A stretch of 64,000 nt of DNA from Gammaproteobacteria bacterium (GTDB lineage Bacteria; Pseudomonadota; Gammaproteobacteria; Tenderiales; Tenderiaceae). The position numbers and the translations under genes are program-made. The notes under the pieces are model-generated. The model ran no database searches and had not been told where the DNA came from. It saw nothing but the letters and a program-made list of their open reading frames with translations. Below, piece after piece: positions 43,968 through 53,513 of the stretch; positions within the stretch are counted from its first letter, which is position 1; each line of letters starts with the position of its first letter. The stretch spans positions 62,001-126,000 of the forward strand of contig JAKFXL010000016.1 of assembly GCA_021731365.1 (NCBI GenBank), given 5' to 3'.

Positions 43968-44798
43968 TTAGTCGTTTGTAGTGGGATCAGTTTCATACTC
44001 TTCAAACTCCTCAAGTGGTGGGTTGCCGTCATAGACCAGATGTCGACGCCGTTGCAGGTAGGCCTCGCGGGTGAAGGTATAGGGGTCCAGTGCTGCGGTC
44101 TCCAGGATGCGGCTTGCCGGGAGCAGACTGGCACGGCTGTCGATGGTATCGGTGATCAACAGAGCATTGCGGCTAGCGTTTTCGTCCACCCGGGTGGTGG
44201 TCAGATTGAACTGGCTGTAGTCCACATAGAGACCCATGCCGTCACGCGGAGAACTGGAGCCGAAAAACGGCAGCACCAGATAAGGCCCGCTACCGACACC
44301 CCAGCGCCCAAGAGTTTGGCCAAAGTCCTCATTATGTTTTTGCAAACCCATGGGCGTGGCAACATCGATGAACCCCAACACTCCGATGGTTGTATTCACA
44401 AAGAGACGCAAGGTATCAGAGGCGGTCTCGGCCAGCTTGAGTTGCAAGGCATTGTTAATCAGTACAAGCACATCATCCAGATTGCTGAAAAAATTGCTAA
44501 TGCCCTTGTTCACGGGTTGCGGCACCACCGCGACATAGCCCTTCGCAACTGGTTTTAATATCGCTTTGTCGATAGTGTCGTTGAATCGGTACATGGCCCG
44601 GTTGTAGCGTTCGAGCGGGTCATGCGGATCAGTTGGGCCATTGATGGAGGCGCAGCCACTCAACACACACATGGTTATGAGGAGCGTTAACAAGGCGCCA
44701 CAACTACGGACATGAATGATCATCTGCCGTGCGCCAGTGCCTGACGAGCTAACTGTATCAGTGGTGCATAACCGGTCTTTAATGGTTACGTCAGTCAT
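43968..44798 (-). CDS. mlaA: Phospholipid-binding lipoprotein MlaA (VacJ)
   Basis: Outer-membrane lipoprotein that removes misplaced phospholipid from the outer leaflet and passes it to MlaC and the MlaFEDB complex. The mature part has DPLERYNRAMYRFND, NKGISNFFSNLDD, the RLFVNTTIGVLGFIDVA segment and GPYLVLPFFGSSSPRDG, all MlaA signatures. The lipobox is LSGC. The start is uncertain: ATG 44798 has a GGAGG site but puts 25 residues before the signal; ATG 44723 gives a normal signal peptide but no ribosome site. Here 44798 is given. It is followed (upstream on the same strand) by pldA, which also removes surface phospholipid. Confidence 0.9.
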   Translation of the reverse strand: MTDVTIKDRLCTTDTVSSSGTGARQMIIHVRSCGALLTLLITMCVLSGCASINGPTDPHDPLERYNRAMYRFNDTIDKAILKPVAKGYVAVVPQPVNKGISNFFSNLDDVLVLINNALQLKLAETASDTLRLFVNTTIGVLGFIDVATPMGLQKHNEDFGQTLGRWGVGSGPYLVLPFFGSSSPRDGMGLYVDYSQFNLTTTRVDENASRNALLITDTIDSRASLLPASRILETAALDPYTFTREAYLQRRRHLVYDGNPPLEEFEEYETDPTTND

Positions 44799-44945
44799 TA
44801 CATTACGCCTCCACCGAATACGGCCGTGCCGTGATTGGTGCAATAATAACTTCACCTGTTTTTTTAGTAGCCCCGGACATGTAAATTCTCTTTGGTTATA
44901 AATTCGCTATGAAAGCAGTGTGTGCGATTGATACGACGCTACTTC

Positions 44946-45992
44946 TCACTGCCAGGGAACAAGCAATACGCCGACCCCCAGTACAGTTTGTGAATGGTTA
45001 TAATCGATCAGGCTCTCGCCATAGCCGTTAAAAATCTGGAGATAGCCTTTGAGCGCGCCTGAGATGGGGAAGGCCCAGTCGAGTTGTAGCGCACCGCGTT
45101 GGCCACTGAAACTGTACCGCCCCAGCATTGAATAAACACTGCCGCCGTGGATGTAGGTCAGGCGTGTATCAGATGAACCCATGTAGCGACGCATGTCAGG
45201 GTTATCATCCTTCTCACTCTTCTCGGGTAGCCTGAGCCATGGCCGCACACTCAGCACAAACCCGTTTCGTTCAAACCCGAACTCTCCGTATATCCGGTTC
45301 CAACTGCGCGACAGCGGCAGTTCCCGACCGTTGGACTGATGCACAAATCCAAGATTGAGCATGCGCCAGTGCCACCCCAACAGGTTGTGGTCAGTTCTCA
45401 GCGTGAGGATCACCTCCGGTTCATAATTTGTTTCACGAAATGCAGCCGAGACATAATCATTGCCGTTGTAGAGTTGCCAATTAGATTGCTGGGTGTAGCC
45501 AAACCACAGATCCCCGTTATTCTTGAACAGCGTCTCCCAGACCTTGAACCTGGCACTGAACTGGATCTTGGCCTCGGTGGCACTGAGTGGCAGCGGTGTA
45601 GAGACAGAGTGATTCTCGGTGGGGCTGCCAGGGGTCACATTGCGACTGTTGCTATAACGCAGTGGCAGAAAGTAGGTAGCGCGGTATGGCAGCAGCCGGA
45701 AGGTACCACGTTTGTGTTCAGCATCGAGTTCCCAGATGCTGGTGAGGGAGGGTGTCGTCGGGGCGGCCTGCTGCACAGCGGATAATATTTTCTCTTGCTC
45801 ACTGCTTGCATCGACGTGATCGTAACAAGCGAGTCGAGCGCTATCATTGGTAATTAAAACACAGGCTGGCGTCTTGTCAGCGGCCATGGCATCAGGCCCG
45901 TAACCGATCAGCAACCATGCACCTGCACAGATCAGCACAACCACACGCACGTAGCGCCAACGGTAGCTGTTACGCCTGAATGAGTTTTGCAT
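44946..45992 (-). CDS. pldA: Outer-membrane phospholipase A (PldA/OMPLA)
   Basis: Outer-membrane enzyme that cleaves phospholipids that reach the outer leaflet. The 348-residue protein (ATG 45992 behind GGAGATAAAAC) has a signal peptide ending AMAA (about 38), a long N-terminal extension of about 80 residues, and the barrel with FGYTQQSNWQLYN, FRETNYEPEV and the catalytic region FVHQSNGRELPLSRSWNRIY. His218, Ser220 and Asn232 match the E. coli triad His142-Ser144-Asn156, with identical spacing. It is upstream of mlaA, a pairing that makes sense functionally. Confidence 0.93.
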   Translation of the reverse strand: MQNSFRRNSYRWRYVRVVVLICAGAWLLIGYGPDAMAADKTPACVLITNDSARLACYDHVDASSEQEKILSAVQQAAPTTPSLTSIWELDAEHKRGTFRLLPYRATYFLPLRYSNSRNVTPGSPTENHSVSTPLPLSATEAKIQFSARFKVWETLFKNNGDLWFGYTQQSNWQLYNGNDYVSAAFRETNYEPEVILTLRTDHNLLGWHWRMLNLGFVHQSNGRELPLSRSWNRIYGEFGFERNGFVLSVRPWLRLPEKSEKDDNPDMRRYMGSSDTRLTYIHGGSVYSMLGRYSFSGQRGALQLDWAFPISGALKGYLQIFNGYGESLIDYNHSQTVLGVGVLLVPWQ

Positions 45993-46074
45993 TGTTTTAT
46001 CTCCAGGCACCCATTAGCGCTTTCAAATTGCATTTGTGGTTAACGTATGAAATGGCATACAGAATTTTTTTAAC

Positions 46075-47415
46075 TCAGTGGAGCCAGCGGTTGATCTCTG
46101 CCAATACAGTCTGGTCCAGCTGGCCGGTTGTGGCGTGCAGCTGCAATAAATTCAGAATAGTGGCGTAGCGCGCCTTGGCAAGGTCACGGTGTGCGCCATA
46201 AAGCTGCTGCTGTGCATTTAATACATCGATTGAGGTGCGCACACCCACCTCCCACCCCAGACGGCTCGATGCCAGGGAACCTTCACTGGAGATCACTGCC
46301 TGCTCTAACGCAAGCACCTGGGTGAGCCCATCGGTCACGCCCAGAAACGCCTGGTTAGCATCAAGCGCGGTGGTGCGACGGGCATTTTCAAGTTGCTCTT
46401 TTGCGGTATCGATGTTGTACCGCGCTTCACGCACCCGAGAGCTGGTGCCACCACCGGCATAGAGTGGCAACCGTAACTGCACCCCGATCATGGCCGTGGT
46501 GCTATCACTGCCTGTGCCGACACTGGCGCTGCCACTGGCTGCATCCTCCTGATAGTTTGCGACCAGATCGATGGTTGGATGGTGGCCCGCCCGTTGGCGT
46601 TTGATCTCTTGGGATGCGATTTCCAGGGCGGCTGTTTGAATCAATACGGCTGGGTTGGACTCGCTGGCACGTGCCTCCCACCGCTCAATGTCATCTGGCT
46701 GTGGTGGTGTCATCTGCCAGCCATCTGCCAGGGGCACCAATGGTGTTGACTCGGTGCCGAGAATTTTTCGCAGCGCCCGTTTTTTTATCCGTAGGCCACT
46801 ATGGGCCGCGATCTCCTGGGCGTTGGCCAGATCAAAGCGGGCCTGGGCCTCATTGGCATCGGTAACCGTTAAGGTGCCCACCTCGAATTGCCCCTTGGCC
46901 TGGGCCAGCTGTTCGGCGATGGCGGTTTTTTGCGCCTGCACAAAGGTGAGATCGTCCTGCGCTGCCAGGACGTCAAAGTAGGCCTGTGTTACTCGCAGGA
47001 TCAATCTCTGTTCATCATCGGCCAGCTGAGCATCGGCTTGCACCCGTTGCAGCTCTGCCTGATCCAGTTGCAGCCACTCCTGCTTGCGGTAGAGCGGCTG
47101 TCGCAGGCTGATACCGTAACTGTTTGAGTTGAACTGGCTGGATCCACCCGGAAATGGACTAGTACCGCGATATTGGGTGTCAGAATGGTTGCGTGCCACA
47201 TTGGCGGAAAATTCCACCGAGGGGCGTAACAGGGCCTGTGCCTGTGGCAACTTCTCCTGAGCTGCGGCCCGACGCGATAGTGCGGTGGCGTAGAGCATGT
47301 CGTTGCCACGTGCCAGCTCATAGGATTGCAGCAGGTCTGTTGCCCCGGCGGTGGTGCTTGCCACACCCAGCGCCACACTTATCACCAGATTTCGAACTCT
47401 ATTCATCGGCTTCAT
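46075..47415 (-). CDS. TolC-family outer-membrane efflux protein
   Basis: Outer-membrane channel and periplasmic tunnel of a tripartite efflux pump, 446 residues. The signal peptide ends near AGA (about 25). The two TolC-like repeats are visible as long helices with strand breaks: YELARGNDMLYATALSRRAAAQEKLPQA at the start, NSYGISLRQPLYRKQEW for one strand, and TAMIGVQLRLPLYAGGGTSSRVREARYN for the second (as LRLPLYAGGG). AGGAG precedes the ATG, which shares one base with the stop of the RND gene. It completes the MFP-MipA-RND-TolC operon. Confidence 0.95.
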   Translation of the reverse strand: MKPMNRVRNLVISVALGVASTTAGATDLLQSYELARGNDMLYATALSRRAAAQEKLPQAQALLRPSVEFSANVARNHSDTQYRGTSPFPGGSSQFNSNSYGISLRQPLYRKQEWLQLDQAELQRVQADAQLADDEQRLILRVTQAYFDVLAAQDDLTFVQAQKTAIAEQLAQAKGQFEVGTLTVTDANEAQARFDLANAQEIAAHSGLRIKKRALRKILGTESTPLVPLADGWQMTPPQPDDIERWEARASESNPAVLIQTAALEIASQEIKRQRAGHHPTIDLVANYQEDAASGSASVGTGSDSTTAMIGVQLRLPLYAGGGTSSRVREARYNIDTAKEQLENARRTTALDANQAFLGVTDGLTQVLALEQAVISSEGSLASSRLGWEVGVRTSIDVLNAQQQLYGAHRDLAKARYATILNLLQLHATTGQLDQTVLAEINRWLH

Positions 47416-50400
47416 TACACTTCTCCTCTGTTCGAATGGGGGGCCATGGATGAGCTGTTGTCAGCGCTCCCGCCGTGCCACTTACGCTTGCCCCACTGGG
47501 AGAGATCATCCAGATAGGAGTAGATCACCGGCACCACCAGCAGGGTCAGCAACGTCGAGGTGATCAGACCGCCAATCACGGCGTGGGCCATCGGTGAGCG
47601 CTGTTCGCCCCCTTCGCCCAACCCCAGGGCCAGCGGCAACATGCCAAAGATCATCGCCACCGTAGTCATCAGTATCGGGCGCAGACGGACGCTGCCGGAT
47701 TCGAGGATTGCCTCATACCGGCTCTTGCCCGCCTTGAGACTCTGATTAATAAAATCGACCAGCAGGATGGCGTTTTTGGTCACCAACCCCATCAGCATGA
47801 TGAAGCCAATGATCGAAAAGATATTGAGTGTGCTACCCGCGATCAGCAACGCGAGAAACACACCAATCAGTGACAACGGCAGTGAGGCCATGATGGCGAT
47901 CGGTTGCAAAAAGCTGCCGAACTGCGAGGCCAGTATCAAATAGATAAAGATCACCGCCAGGGCCAGCGCGGAAACGGCATAACCCAGGGTCTCCTGCATA
48001 TCTTTGGTTGAACCGCCCATCACAAAACGATAACCCGGTGGCAGTTCGATCGCCTTCAATGCCACATTGAGCTCTGTGCCAAGATCACCCGCTGGACGGC
48101 CGGAGGCATTGGCGCCAATTAGCACTTCGCGGCTCAGATTCTTGCGGTTGATCTGGGAGGCGCCCAGTGTCGGCACGAACTCAGCAATCTGACGTAACGG
48201 CACCATGCGCGGGTTACCATTACTGTCGACAAGGGTGCTGGTCAGGTAGAGCTTGTCGAGGTCAGAGAGACGGGCGCGGTCACTGATTGGCAGTCGCACC
48301 ATGATGTCGTAACTCTCGCCATCCGGCGCCTTCCAGACTCCGGCCGTCTCCCCGGCAATCAGTGGACGCAGGGCGTTGCCGAGCTGTTCGATCCCCACCC
48401 CCATCTCACTGGCGAGATCGCGGTTGATATCGATCGCCAGTGTCGGCTTTGCCGCTTCCAGACTGGAATCGATATCAACCAGGCCGGGGATTTTACGCAT
48501 CGCCTGCATCACTGTCTGGGAGAGTTTGCCCAGCTCTTCGATGTCAGCCCCCTGGATACTCACCTGTATCGGTTTGCCGCCACTCATGCCGCCGGGAGCG
48601 CCAACACTCACCTCGATGCCCGCGATACGGTTCAGCCGTTCACGGATCGGCTGCTGCAACTGTTGCTGGCTGCGGCTACGCGCCTTGTGGTTTATCAGAC
48701 GAATATAAATAGCGACCGAATTCTTACCTGTCGCACCGCCACTATTGACCGTGGCATAGCTGTAGTCGACCTCCGAAAACTCTGCCAGCGCCGCCTGGAC
48801 CTGTTGCGCCTTGGCGCGGGTATATTCCAGTGACGACCCGACCGGCGTCTTGATGCTGACCTGTGCCTCGCCGAGATCCGCCTCCGGTACAAACTCGGTG
48901 CCGATCAACGGCACCAGTGCAAAGCTACCGAGAAAAATCGAGGCGGCCAGCGCCATCACCGACTTGCGATGCGCCATCGCCCAGCGCAGCACGGCGGCAT
49001 AACCATCATGGATCCTATCCATCACCTTGTCATGCAGGGCAAGGAAGCGGCCAAACAGCCCCTTGCGCTTGGTGCCGTGCATCTCCGGATCGGGCCAGAC
49101 ACTGGAGAGCATCGGGTCAAGTGTGAAGCTGACAAACAGTGAGATCAGCACAGCCGCCGAGACGGTCATGCCAAACTGGAAGAAGAAGCGCCCGATAATG
49201 CCGCCCATAAACGCCACCGGCAGAAATACTGCAACGATGGTAAAGGTGGTGGCCAGTACCGCCAGTCCGATCTCCTTGGTCCCATCCAGCGCGGCCTGGC
49301 GATGACTTTTTCCCATCGCCAGATGGCGCACAATGTTCTCTCGCACCACAATAGCGTCGTCAATCAGCAGCCCGACACAGAGTGAGAGCGCCATCAGTGT
49401 CATGGTGTTGAGTGTATAGCCCAACGCATACATGGCCAAAAACGTACCGATCAGCGCAATCGGTAACGTCAGGCCGGTGATCACCGTGCTGCGCCAGGAG
49501 TTGAGAAAAATAAAAACGATGGCAATGGTGAGCACTGCCCCTTCGATCAGCGTAGTCTTTACATCGGTGACGGAGTTGCTGATGCCGGTGGAGCTGTCAC
49601 GCACCACGCTGAGTGTGACATCCGGCGGCAGTATGTCACCCAGCTCGGCGACCACCTCGCGCACACCACGGGCAACCTCGATGGTATTGGCCCCCTGGAC
49701 CTTGACGATGTCGATACTTAAAGCGGGTTTACCATCCACCAGCGCAGCGGTTGTCACCTCCTGCTGACCGTCCTCGATGGTCGCAAGCTGGTCAAGGCGT
49801 ACGGGCGCACCGCCGCGCTGAGCCACAATCAAACTGCCAAACTGGCGCGGCTCTACAATGCGCCCACGCACTATCACCAGGGTCTCGTCCCTGCCGGTGG
49901 AGATGCTGCCGGCGGGCAGCTCCTGATTCTCCTTGTTCAGGGTCTCGATAATTTTATCCACCCCAATACTGAACGCCTGCATCTGTTCAGGCTTGAGGTA
50001 GATATTCACCTCACGCATCACACTGCCCACCAGCGTTGCCTGACCAACACCACGAACGGTCTCAAGACGCTTGCGGATCACCTGATCCGCAAGCGTTGTC
50101 AGTTCCCGCAGGTCACGCGCATCGGAGTTGAGCGCCAGCGAAATGATCGGCGCATCGTCGGGATTAAAACGGATGATCGTTGGCTCCTTGATCTCACGGC
50201 GAAAACCGGGCCGTACCAGCGCCACCTTGTCGCGCACATCCTGCACCGCCACCGCCGGGTCAGTGGTTAGATCAAATTCGGCAAGCACCTGTGAGCTGCC
50301 TTCATTGGAGCGCGAACTGACGGTTTTAATGCCACTAACGGTATTCAAGGCCTCCTCGATTTTACGGGTGATATCCGACTCCACCGTCTCGGGCGATGCC

Positions 50401-50558
50401 CCCGGATAGCTGGTCTGTACCACCACGATAGGAAAACTGACATCGGGAAATTGATCGACATTGAGCCGCTGATAAGAAAAGAGTCCAACCACCAGTATCG
50501 CCGCCATCATCATGGTGGCGAAGACTGGATTGTTAATACTGACACGGGTGATCCACAT
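47415..50558 (-). CDS. RND efflux pump permease (HAE-1/AcrB family)
   Basis: Inner-membrane proton-driven exporter of 1047 residues. It has the twelve-helix RND layout with two large periplasmic loops; the proton-relay aspartates are in GLLIDDAIVVRENIV (TM4) and the family block FMGGIIGRFFFQFGMTVSAAV is present. The start MWITRVSINNPVFATMM is typical. The sequence QFPDVSFPIVVVQTSYPGASPETVE (as QFPDVSFP, TSYPGASPE) is the usual N-terminal signature. The substrates are unknown; multidrug or metabolite export are both possible. It sits between mipA and tolC in an operon under a TetR-type regulator. Confidence 0.95.
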   Translation of the reverse strand: MWITRVSINNPVFATMMMAAILVVGLFSYQRLNVDQFPDVSFPIVVVQTSYPGASPETVESDITRKIEEALNTVSGIKTVSSRSNEGSSQVLAEFDLTTDPAVAVQDVRDKVALVRPGFRREIKEPTIIRFNPDDAPIISLALNSDARDLRELTTLADQVIRKRLETVRGVGQATLVGSVMREVNIYLKPEQMQAFSIGVDKIIETLNKENQELPAGSISTGRDETLVIVRGRIVEPRQFGSLIVAQRGGAPVRLDQLATIEDGQQEVTTAALVDGKPALSIDIVKVQGANTIEVARGVREVVAELGDILPPDVTLSVVRDSSTGISNSVTDVKTTLIEGAVLTIAIVFIFLNSWRSTVITGLTLPIALIGTFLAMYALGYTLNTMTLMALSLCVGLLIDDAIVVRENIVRHLAMGKSHRQAALDGTKEIGLAVLATTFTIVAVFLPVAFMGGIIGRFFFQFGMTVSAAVLISLFVSFTLDPMLSSVWPDPEMHGTKRKGLFGRFLALHDKVMDRIHDGYAAVLRWAMAHRKSVMALAASIFLGSFALVPLIGTEFVPEADLGEAQVSIKTPVGSSLEYTRAKAQQVQAALAEFSEVDYSYATVNSGGATGKNSVAIYIRLINHKARSRSQQQLQQPIRERLNRIAGIEVSVGAPGGMSGGKPIQVSIQGADIEELGKLSQTVMQAMRKIPGLVDIDSSLEAAKPTLAIDINRDLASEMGVGIEQLGNALRPLIAGETAGVWKAPDGESYDIMVRLPISDRARLSDLDKLYLTSTLVDSNGNPRMVPLRQIAEFVPTLGASQINRKNLSREVLIGANASGRPAGDLGTELNVALKAIELPPGYRFVMGGSTKDMQETLGYAVSALALAVIFIYLILASQFGSFLQPIAIMASLPLSLIGVFLALLIAGSTLNIFSIIGFIMLMGLVTKNAILLVDFINQSLKAGKSRYEAILESGSVRLRPILMTTVAMIFGMLPLALGLGEGGEQRSPMAHAVIGGLITSTLLTLLVVPVIYSYLDDLSQWGKRKWHGGSADNSSSMAPHSNRGEV

Positions 50559-50588
50559 GGGCGACTCTCCGGAAAATTCTCTATCTGT

Positions 50589-51398
50589 TTAGAAACGGTA
50601 GCCGAGAGCCGCCGTGCTTATAAGCTGGGTTTTGGCTTCAACAATGGGACTGTCGGCGACACCACCCGCCAGTCGGCTCACTCGCATACCGATGTTGGAG
50701 AACCAGCCCCCCGTGAAACTATGTGTCCAATGGATGCCAACGCCGTAACGCTTAATGCCAGCACCGGCGTCGTAGCTGTTTAAGCCAGAGGCGAGCGCCT
50801 GCTGCGTTGTCACCCCAAAATAGGTGGCGTTGTAGTTGCCGTCGGCCCAGTGGATAGAGGTGTCAACAACAAGGTGGTTGGCTGCCCCGACACGCATCTG
50901 GTAACCCCCCCCCAGCTGTGCGGTGACACCCTTGGCGGCATTGCCGAGGGGGGTATTGATGTTGCCGTGGATAAACGCTGCGCCTATCTTGCGGCGTAAG
51001 AACAGACCCGCTTCCGCACCGCTGCTGATAGTGCCAAGACCTTGCAGATGGGCTGAGTCGCCCGCGTCCCGCCCTGTGCGATAGGAGAGGCGCGGTCCGA
51101 ATTGAAGGTTTTCAACCGTAGAGAGATCAACACCAAGACCACCAATGCCGAGAAAAAATCGCCCATACCTGATATCGATAAGGGGGAGGGCGCGCCAGCG
51201 CTGCTGGTCGGACCCTTCGTATCGAGGGAGAGAGGCGGCACCGATGCCAAGCGAAGTTCTCCACTCTCCGTCGAAGAACCCCTGGCTGACCGGAGTATCA
51301 TCACCCGCAGTTGCGATGCCGTGAAGAGAGGCGGTGGTGATGAGTGTCGCTGAGAACAACATCTTCATGGCTGCCCGTTCACTGAACAGGTTGCTCAT
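50589..51398 (-). CDS. MipA/OmpV-family outer-membrane protein
   Basis: A 269-residue outer-membrane barrel of the MipA/OmpV type. The ATG at 51398 overlaps the stop of the MFP gene by four bases; a shorter signal-peptide start exists at Met11-Met13. A signal ends near ATA (about 31), and the barrel begins EWRTSLGIGAASLPRYEGSD, the family signature; it ends in phenylalanine (GYRF). E. coli MipA links the MltA lytic transglycosylase to PBP1B; others are simple porins. Its place inside an RND efflux operon, between adaptor and pump, is unusual. Confidence 0.9.
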   Translation of the reverse strand: MSNLFSERAAMKMLFSATLITTASLHGIATAGDDTPVSQGFFDGEWRTSLGIGAASLPRYEGSDQQRWRALPLIDIRYGRFFLGIGGLGVDLSTVENLQFGPRLSYRTGRDAGDSAHLQGLGTISSGAEAGLFLRRKIGAAFIHGNINTPLGNAAKGVTAQLGGGYQMRVGAANHLVVDTSIHWADGNYNATYFGVTTQQALASGLNSYDAGAGIKRYGVGIHWTHSFTGGWFSNIGMRVSRLAGGVADSPIVEAKTQLISTAALGYRF

Positions 51399-52606
51399 AA
51401 CGTCCGCTCCGTGTCTGATACTGCAATATGGACGGATTGCCCGGAGTAGAGATTGGCCATCTCACCGATCACCACCCGGCTACCCGCCGCGAGGCCCGAT
51501 GTGATCTCAATATCACCACTGCTTTCGTTGCGTATACCCGGCACCACGGGCCGCTCAACCAGTCTGCCATCCTCAATGGCCATCACTGAGGCCTGCTCAC
51601 CTTGCCAGCGCAGCGCCGTTTCCGGTACCACAATGGCTGAGAGTGCCGCCGATATAGCCAGGTTACCTTGGGCAAACATGCCACCCCTGAGTCGTCTGTC
51701 GGGGCTGGCAATCCGCAGATGCACCACAATCGAACGCGACCCCTTGGCCGCCGAAGGGTTGATTCTGTCCACCTTGCCGATGAAGAGCTTTTGGCTAAAC
51801 CCCTCCACCTGCAATTCAGCTTGCTGCCCCACCTTTACCTGTGGAATATCAGCGGTAGGCACCAGCGCCTCCATGTTCATCAGTGAGAGATCCTGCACAG
51901 TAAACAGCGGGGTATTGATGGCCACCACCAACCCCGGCTGGGCCAGCCGCTCTGATACCACACCCTCCAGCGGCGCACGGATGACGGCATCGGTAAGCGC
52001 CTTGCGCGCCTGCTCGACCTGGGCCTGCAGCGAAACCAGTGTTGCCCGGCTGACCTGGTAACTGCTCTGCACGTTGTCAAAGGCCGATTGCGAAATGAAC
52101 TTGCGTTCTAAAAGGGAGACGTTGTTTTCAACGTTTTTTTCAGCAAGGGTCAGTTGCGCCTTGCCAGCGGCGAGCGCGCCCAGCTTATCGTTCAATTTGG
52201 CGTTAAGGTCCGCGCCATCGAGTTTTGCCAATATCTGCCCACGGCTCACCTGATCACCCTCGCGCACCAATACCTCAACCACCTGGCCAACCAGTTGCGA
52301 CTTGATCTCGGTCTGGTTCAACGGGTAGATCGTGCCGGTCAGCGCAATGGTGCGTTGCAGTGACTGTACTGTTGCCTCAGCAAAATCGCGTGGCAACAGC
52401 TCAAGTGCAGCCGTCTGTTTGACCTCCCCCTGAGGGGCAGTGGCCGCAACGCCGTTATCACCAAAATCAAAGAGGTATAACGCCGCACCAACCCCCAGCA
52501 CAGCGAGCGAACCGGCCAGAGCAAAGCGAAAGCCGCGACGGCGCACCACCGGGCTGCGGGTGGAGGAGGGGGCGTCTGTTATCTGATCAATAGGCATATT
52601 AGTCAT
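51395..52606 (-). CDS. RND efflux periplasmic adaptor (membrane fusion protein)
   Basis: Adaptor of 403 residues linking the RND pump to the TolC-type channel. One N-terminal membrane helix (about 27-47, FRFALAGSLAVLGVGAALYLF), then the biotinyl-lipoyl halves (GQVVEVLVREGDQVSRGQILAKLDG and the matching IRAPLEGVVSERLAQPG), an alpha-hairpin, and the beta-barrel domain. The first strand of the lipoyl halves is the typical V-x-x-G-D-x-V-x-x-G-Q motif. It follows tetR by 77 bases, which contain an operator-like repeat, and starts the MFP-mipA-RND-tolC run. Confidence 0.95.
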   Translation of the reverse strand: MTNMPIDQITDAPSSTRSPVVRRRGFRFALAGSLAVLGVGAALYLFDFGDNGVAATAPQGEVKQTAALELLPRDFAEATVQSLQRTIALTGTIYPLNQTEIKSQLVGQVVEVLVREGDQVSRGQILAKLDGADLNAKLNDKLGALAAGKAQLTLAEKNVENNVSLLERKFISQSAFDNVQSSYQVSRATLVSLQAQVEQARKALTDAVIRAPLEGVVSERLAQPGLVVAINTPLFTVQDLSLMNMEALVPTADIPQVKVGQQAELQVEGFSQKLFIGKVDRINPSAAKGSRSIVVHLRIASPDRRLRGGMFAQGNLAISAALSAIVVPETALRWQGEQASVMAIEDGRLVERPVVPGIRNESSGDIEITSGLAAGSRVVIGEMANLYSGQSVHIAVSDTERTL

Positions 52607-52628
52607 CCTCTATAACCGTAGGTTTTTT

Positions 52629-52645
52629 TGTGACTTCTGGTCACA
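52629..52645. promoter_or_regulatory. TetR-type operator candidate between tetR and the adaptor gene
   Basis: TGTGAC-TTCTG-GTCACA is a perfect 6-bp inverted repeat with a 5-base spacer. The same arrangement occurs at 53335-53351 upstream of tetR, so it is a likely binding site of the encoded repressor for the pump genes. Confidence 0.65.
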
Positions 52646-52683
52646 TATGGACAAAAAAAGGGGGTAGGCTGGAGCAGCAGCGC

Positions 52684-53313
52684 TCACAATCTACGATCCT
52701 GATAGACCAGACCCGCCAAGATGAAATTGGTGATCTCATCGCAATAGTGCGTCTTGTCAGGTTCACCCAGATAGCCGCTCCACATCAGCTGGATTGCGCC
52801 CCAGAAGGCTGATTGCGCGCCAAACATCAACATCTCCAATGGCTTACGGGGAAACAGTCCTTCCTCAACACCTTGTAAAAGTGCAGCGGTGACCGCACTG
52901 TTGGTCGCCACCTCAATGGCTGTGAACTCTTCAGCAATCGTCGACGGAAAATTCTGGCGAAACTCTGCCCGGCCACAGTAGAGCACCACGCGGTGGAGCT
53001 CTTTACTCGCAAGATGGGCCTCCCATGATAGGCGGGTCATCTCCCGGAAACGCGCTATCACGGGCAGTGATGCATCTACATGCTGGATCTCCAACAGCAG
53101 TTTGCGATTAAAATCCAACGCAAGGCGGGCATAGATCTCATCTTTGCTGGCAAAGTGCTTATAGATCGTGCCTTTGCCGACTTCAGCCTTTCTGGCAATC
53201 TCATCAACGGTCACCAATTCCCAGTCGTCACGACTGAACAGACTCAGCGCCGCCGCGAGAATTTCGGCTTCACGACGGCTGAAGTCTCGCGCTTTTCGTT
53301 CCTGGACACCCAT
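52684..53313 (-). CDS. TetR-family transcriptional regulator
   Basis: Repressor of 209 residues. The helix-turn-helix lies at about 28-55 (VDEIARKAEVGKGTIYKHFASKDEIYARL with the diagnostic GTIYKHF). The C-terminal part is a ligand-binding helical domain with no recognised pocket. It precedes the efflux operon on the same strand, and matching palindromes lie on both sides of it. A role in controlling the pump is therefore well supported by layout. Confidence 0.92.
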   Translation of the reverse strand: MGVQERKARDFSRREAEILAAALSLFSRDDWELVTVDEIARKAEVGKGTIYKHFASKDEIYARLALDFNRKLLLEIQHVDASLPVIARFREMTRLSWEAHLASKELHRVVLYCGRAEFRQNFPSTIAEEFTAIEVATNSAVTAALLQGVEEGLFPRKPLEMLMFGAQSAFWGAIQLMWSGYLGEPDKTHYCDEITNFILAGLVYQDRRL

Positions 53314-53334
53314 GATGTACGCCTCATTAACTTG

Positions 53335-53351
53335 TGTGACTAACGGTCATA
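53335..53351. promoter_or_regulatory. TetR-type operator candidate upstream of tetR
   Basis: TGTGAC-TAACG-GTCATA repeats the TGTGAC-N5-GTCACA site at 52629-52645 with one mismatch. It is 22 bases before the tetR start, in position for autoregulation. Confidence 0.6.
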
Positions 53352-53513
53352 ATAGGACTTGTAGTTACTTATTGCAAGGGTGGCGGCGAATTTAGACGTT
53401 TGTAAAAGATGAAAGAGTGAAGTTGAAGGCAAGTACAAGGTATATCCGTACTTGGGTTAGTGCGATCTGGTGAGGGTTTGTGGACGGGTGATCTGCCCTA
53501 GGCACCGCGCTTA

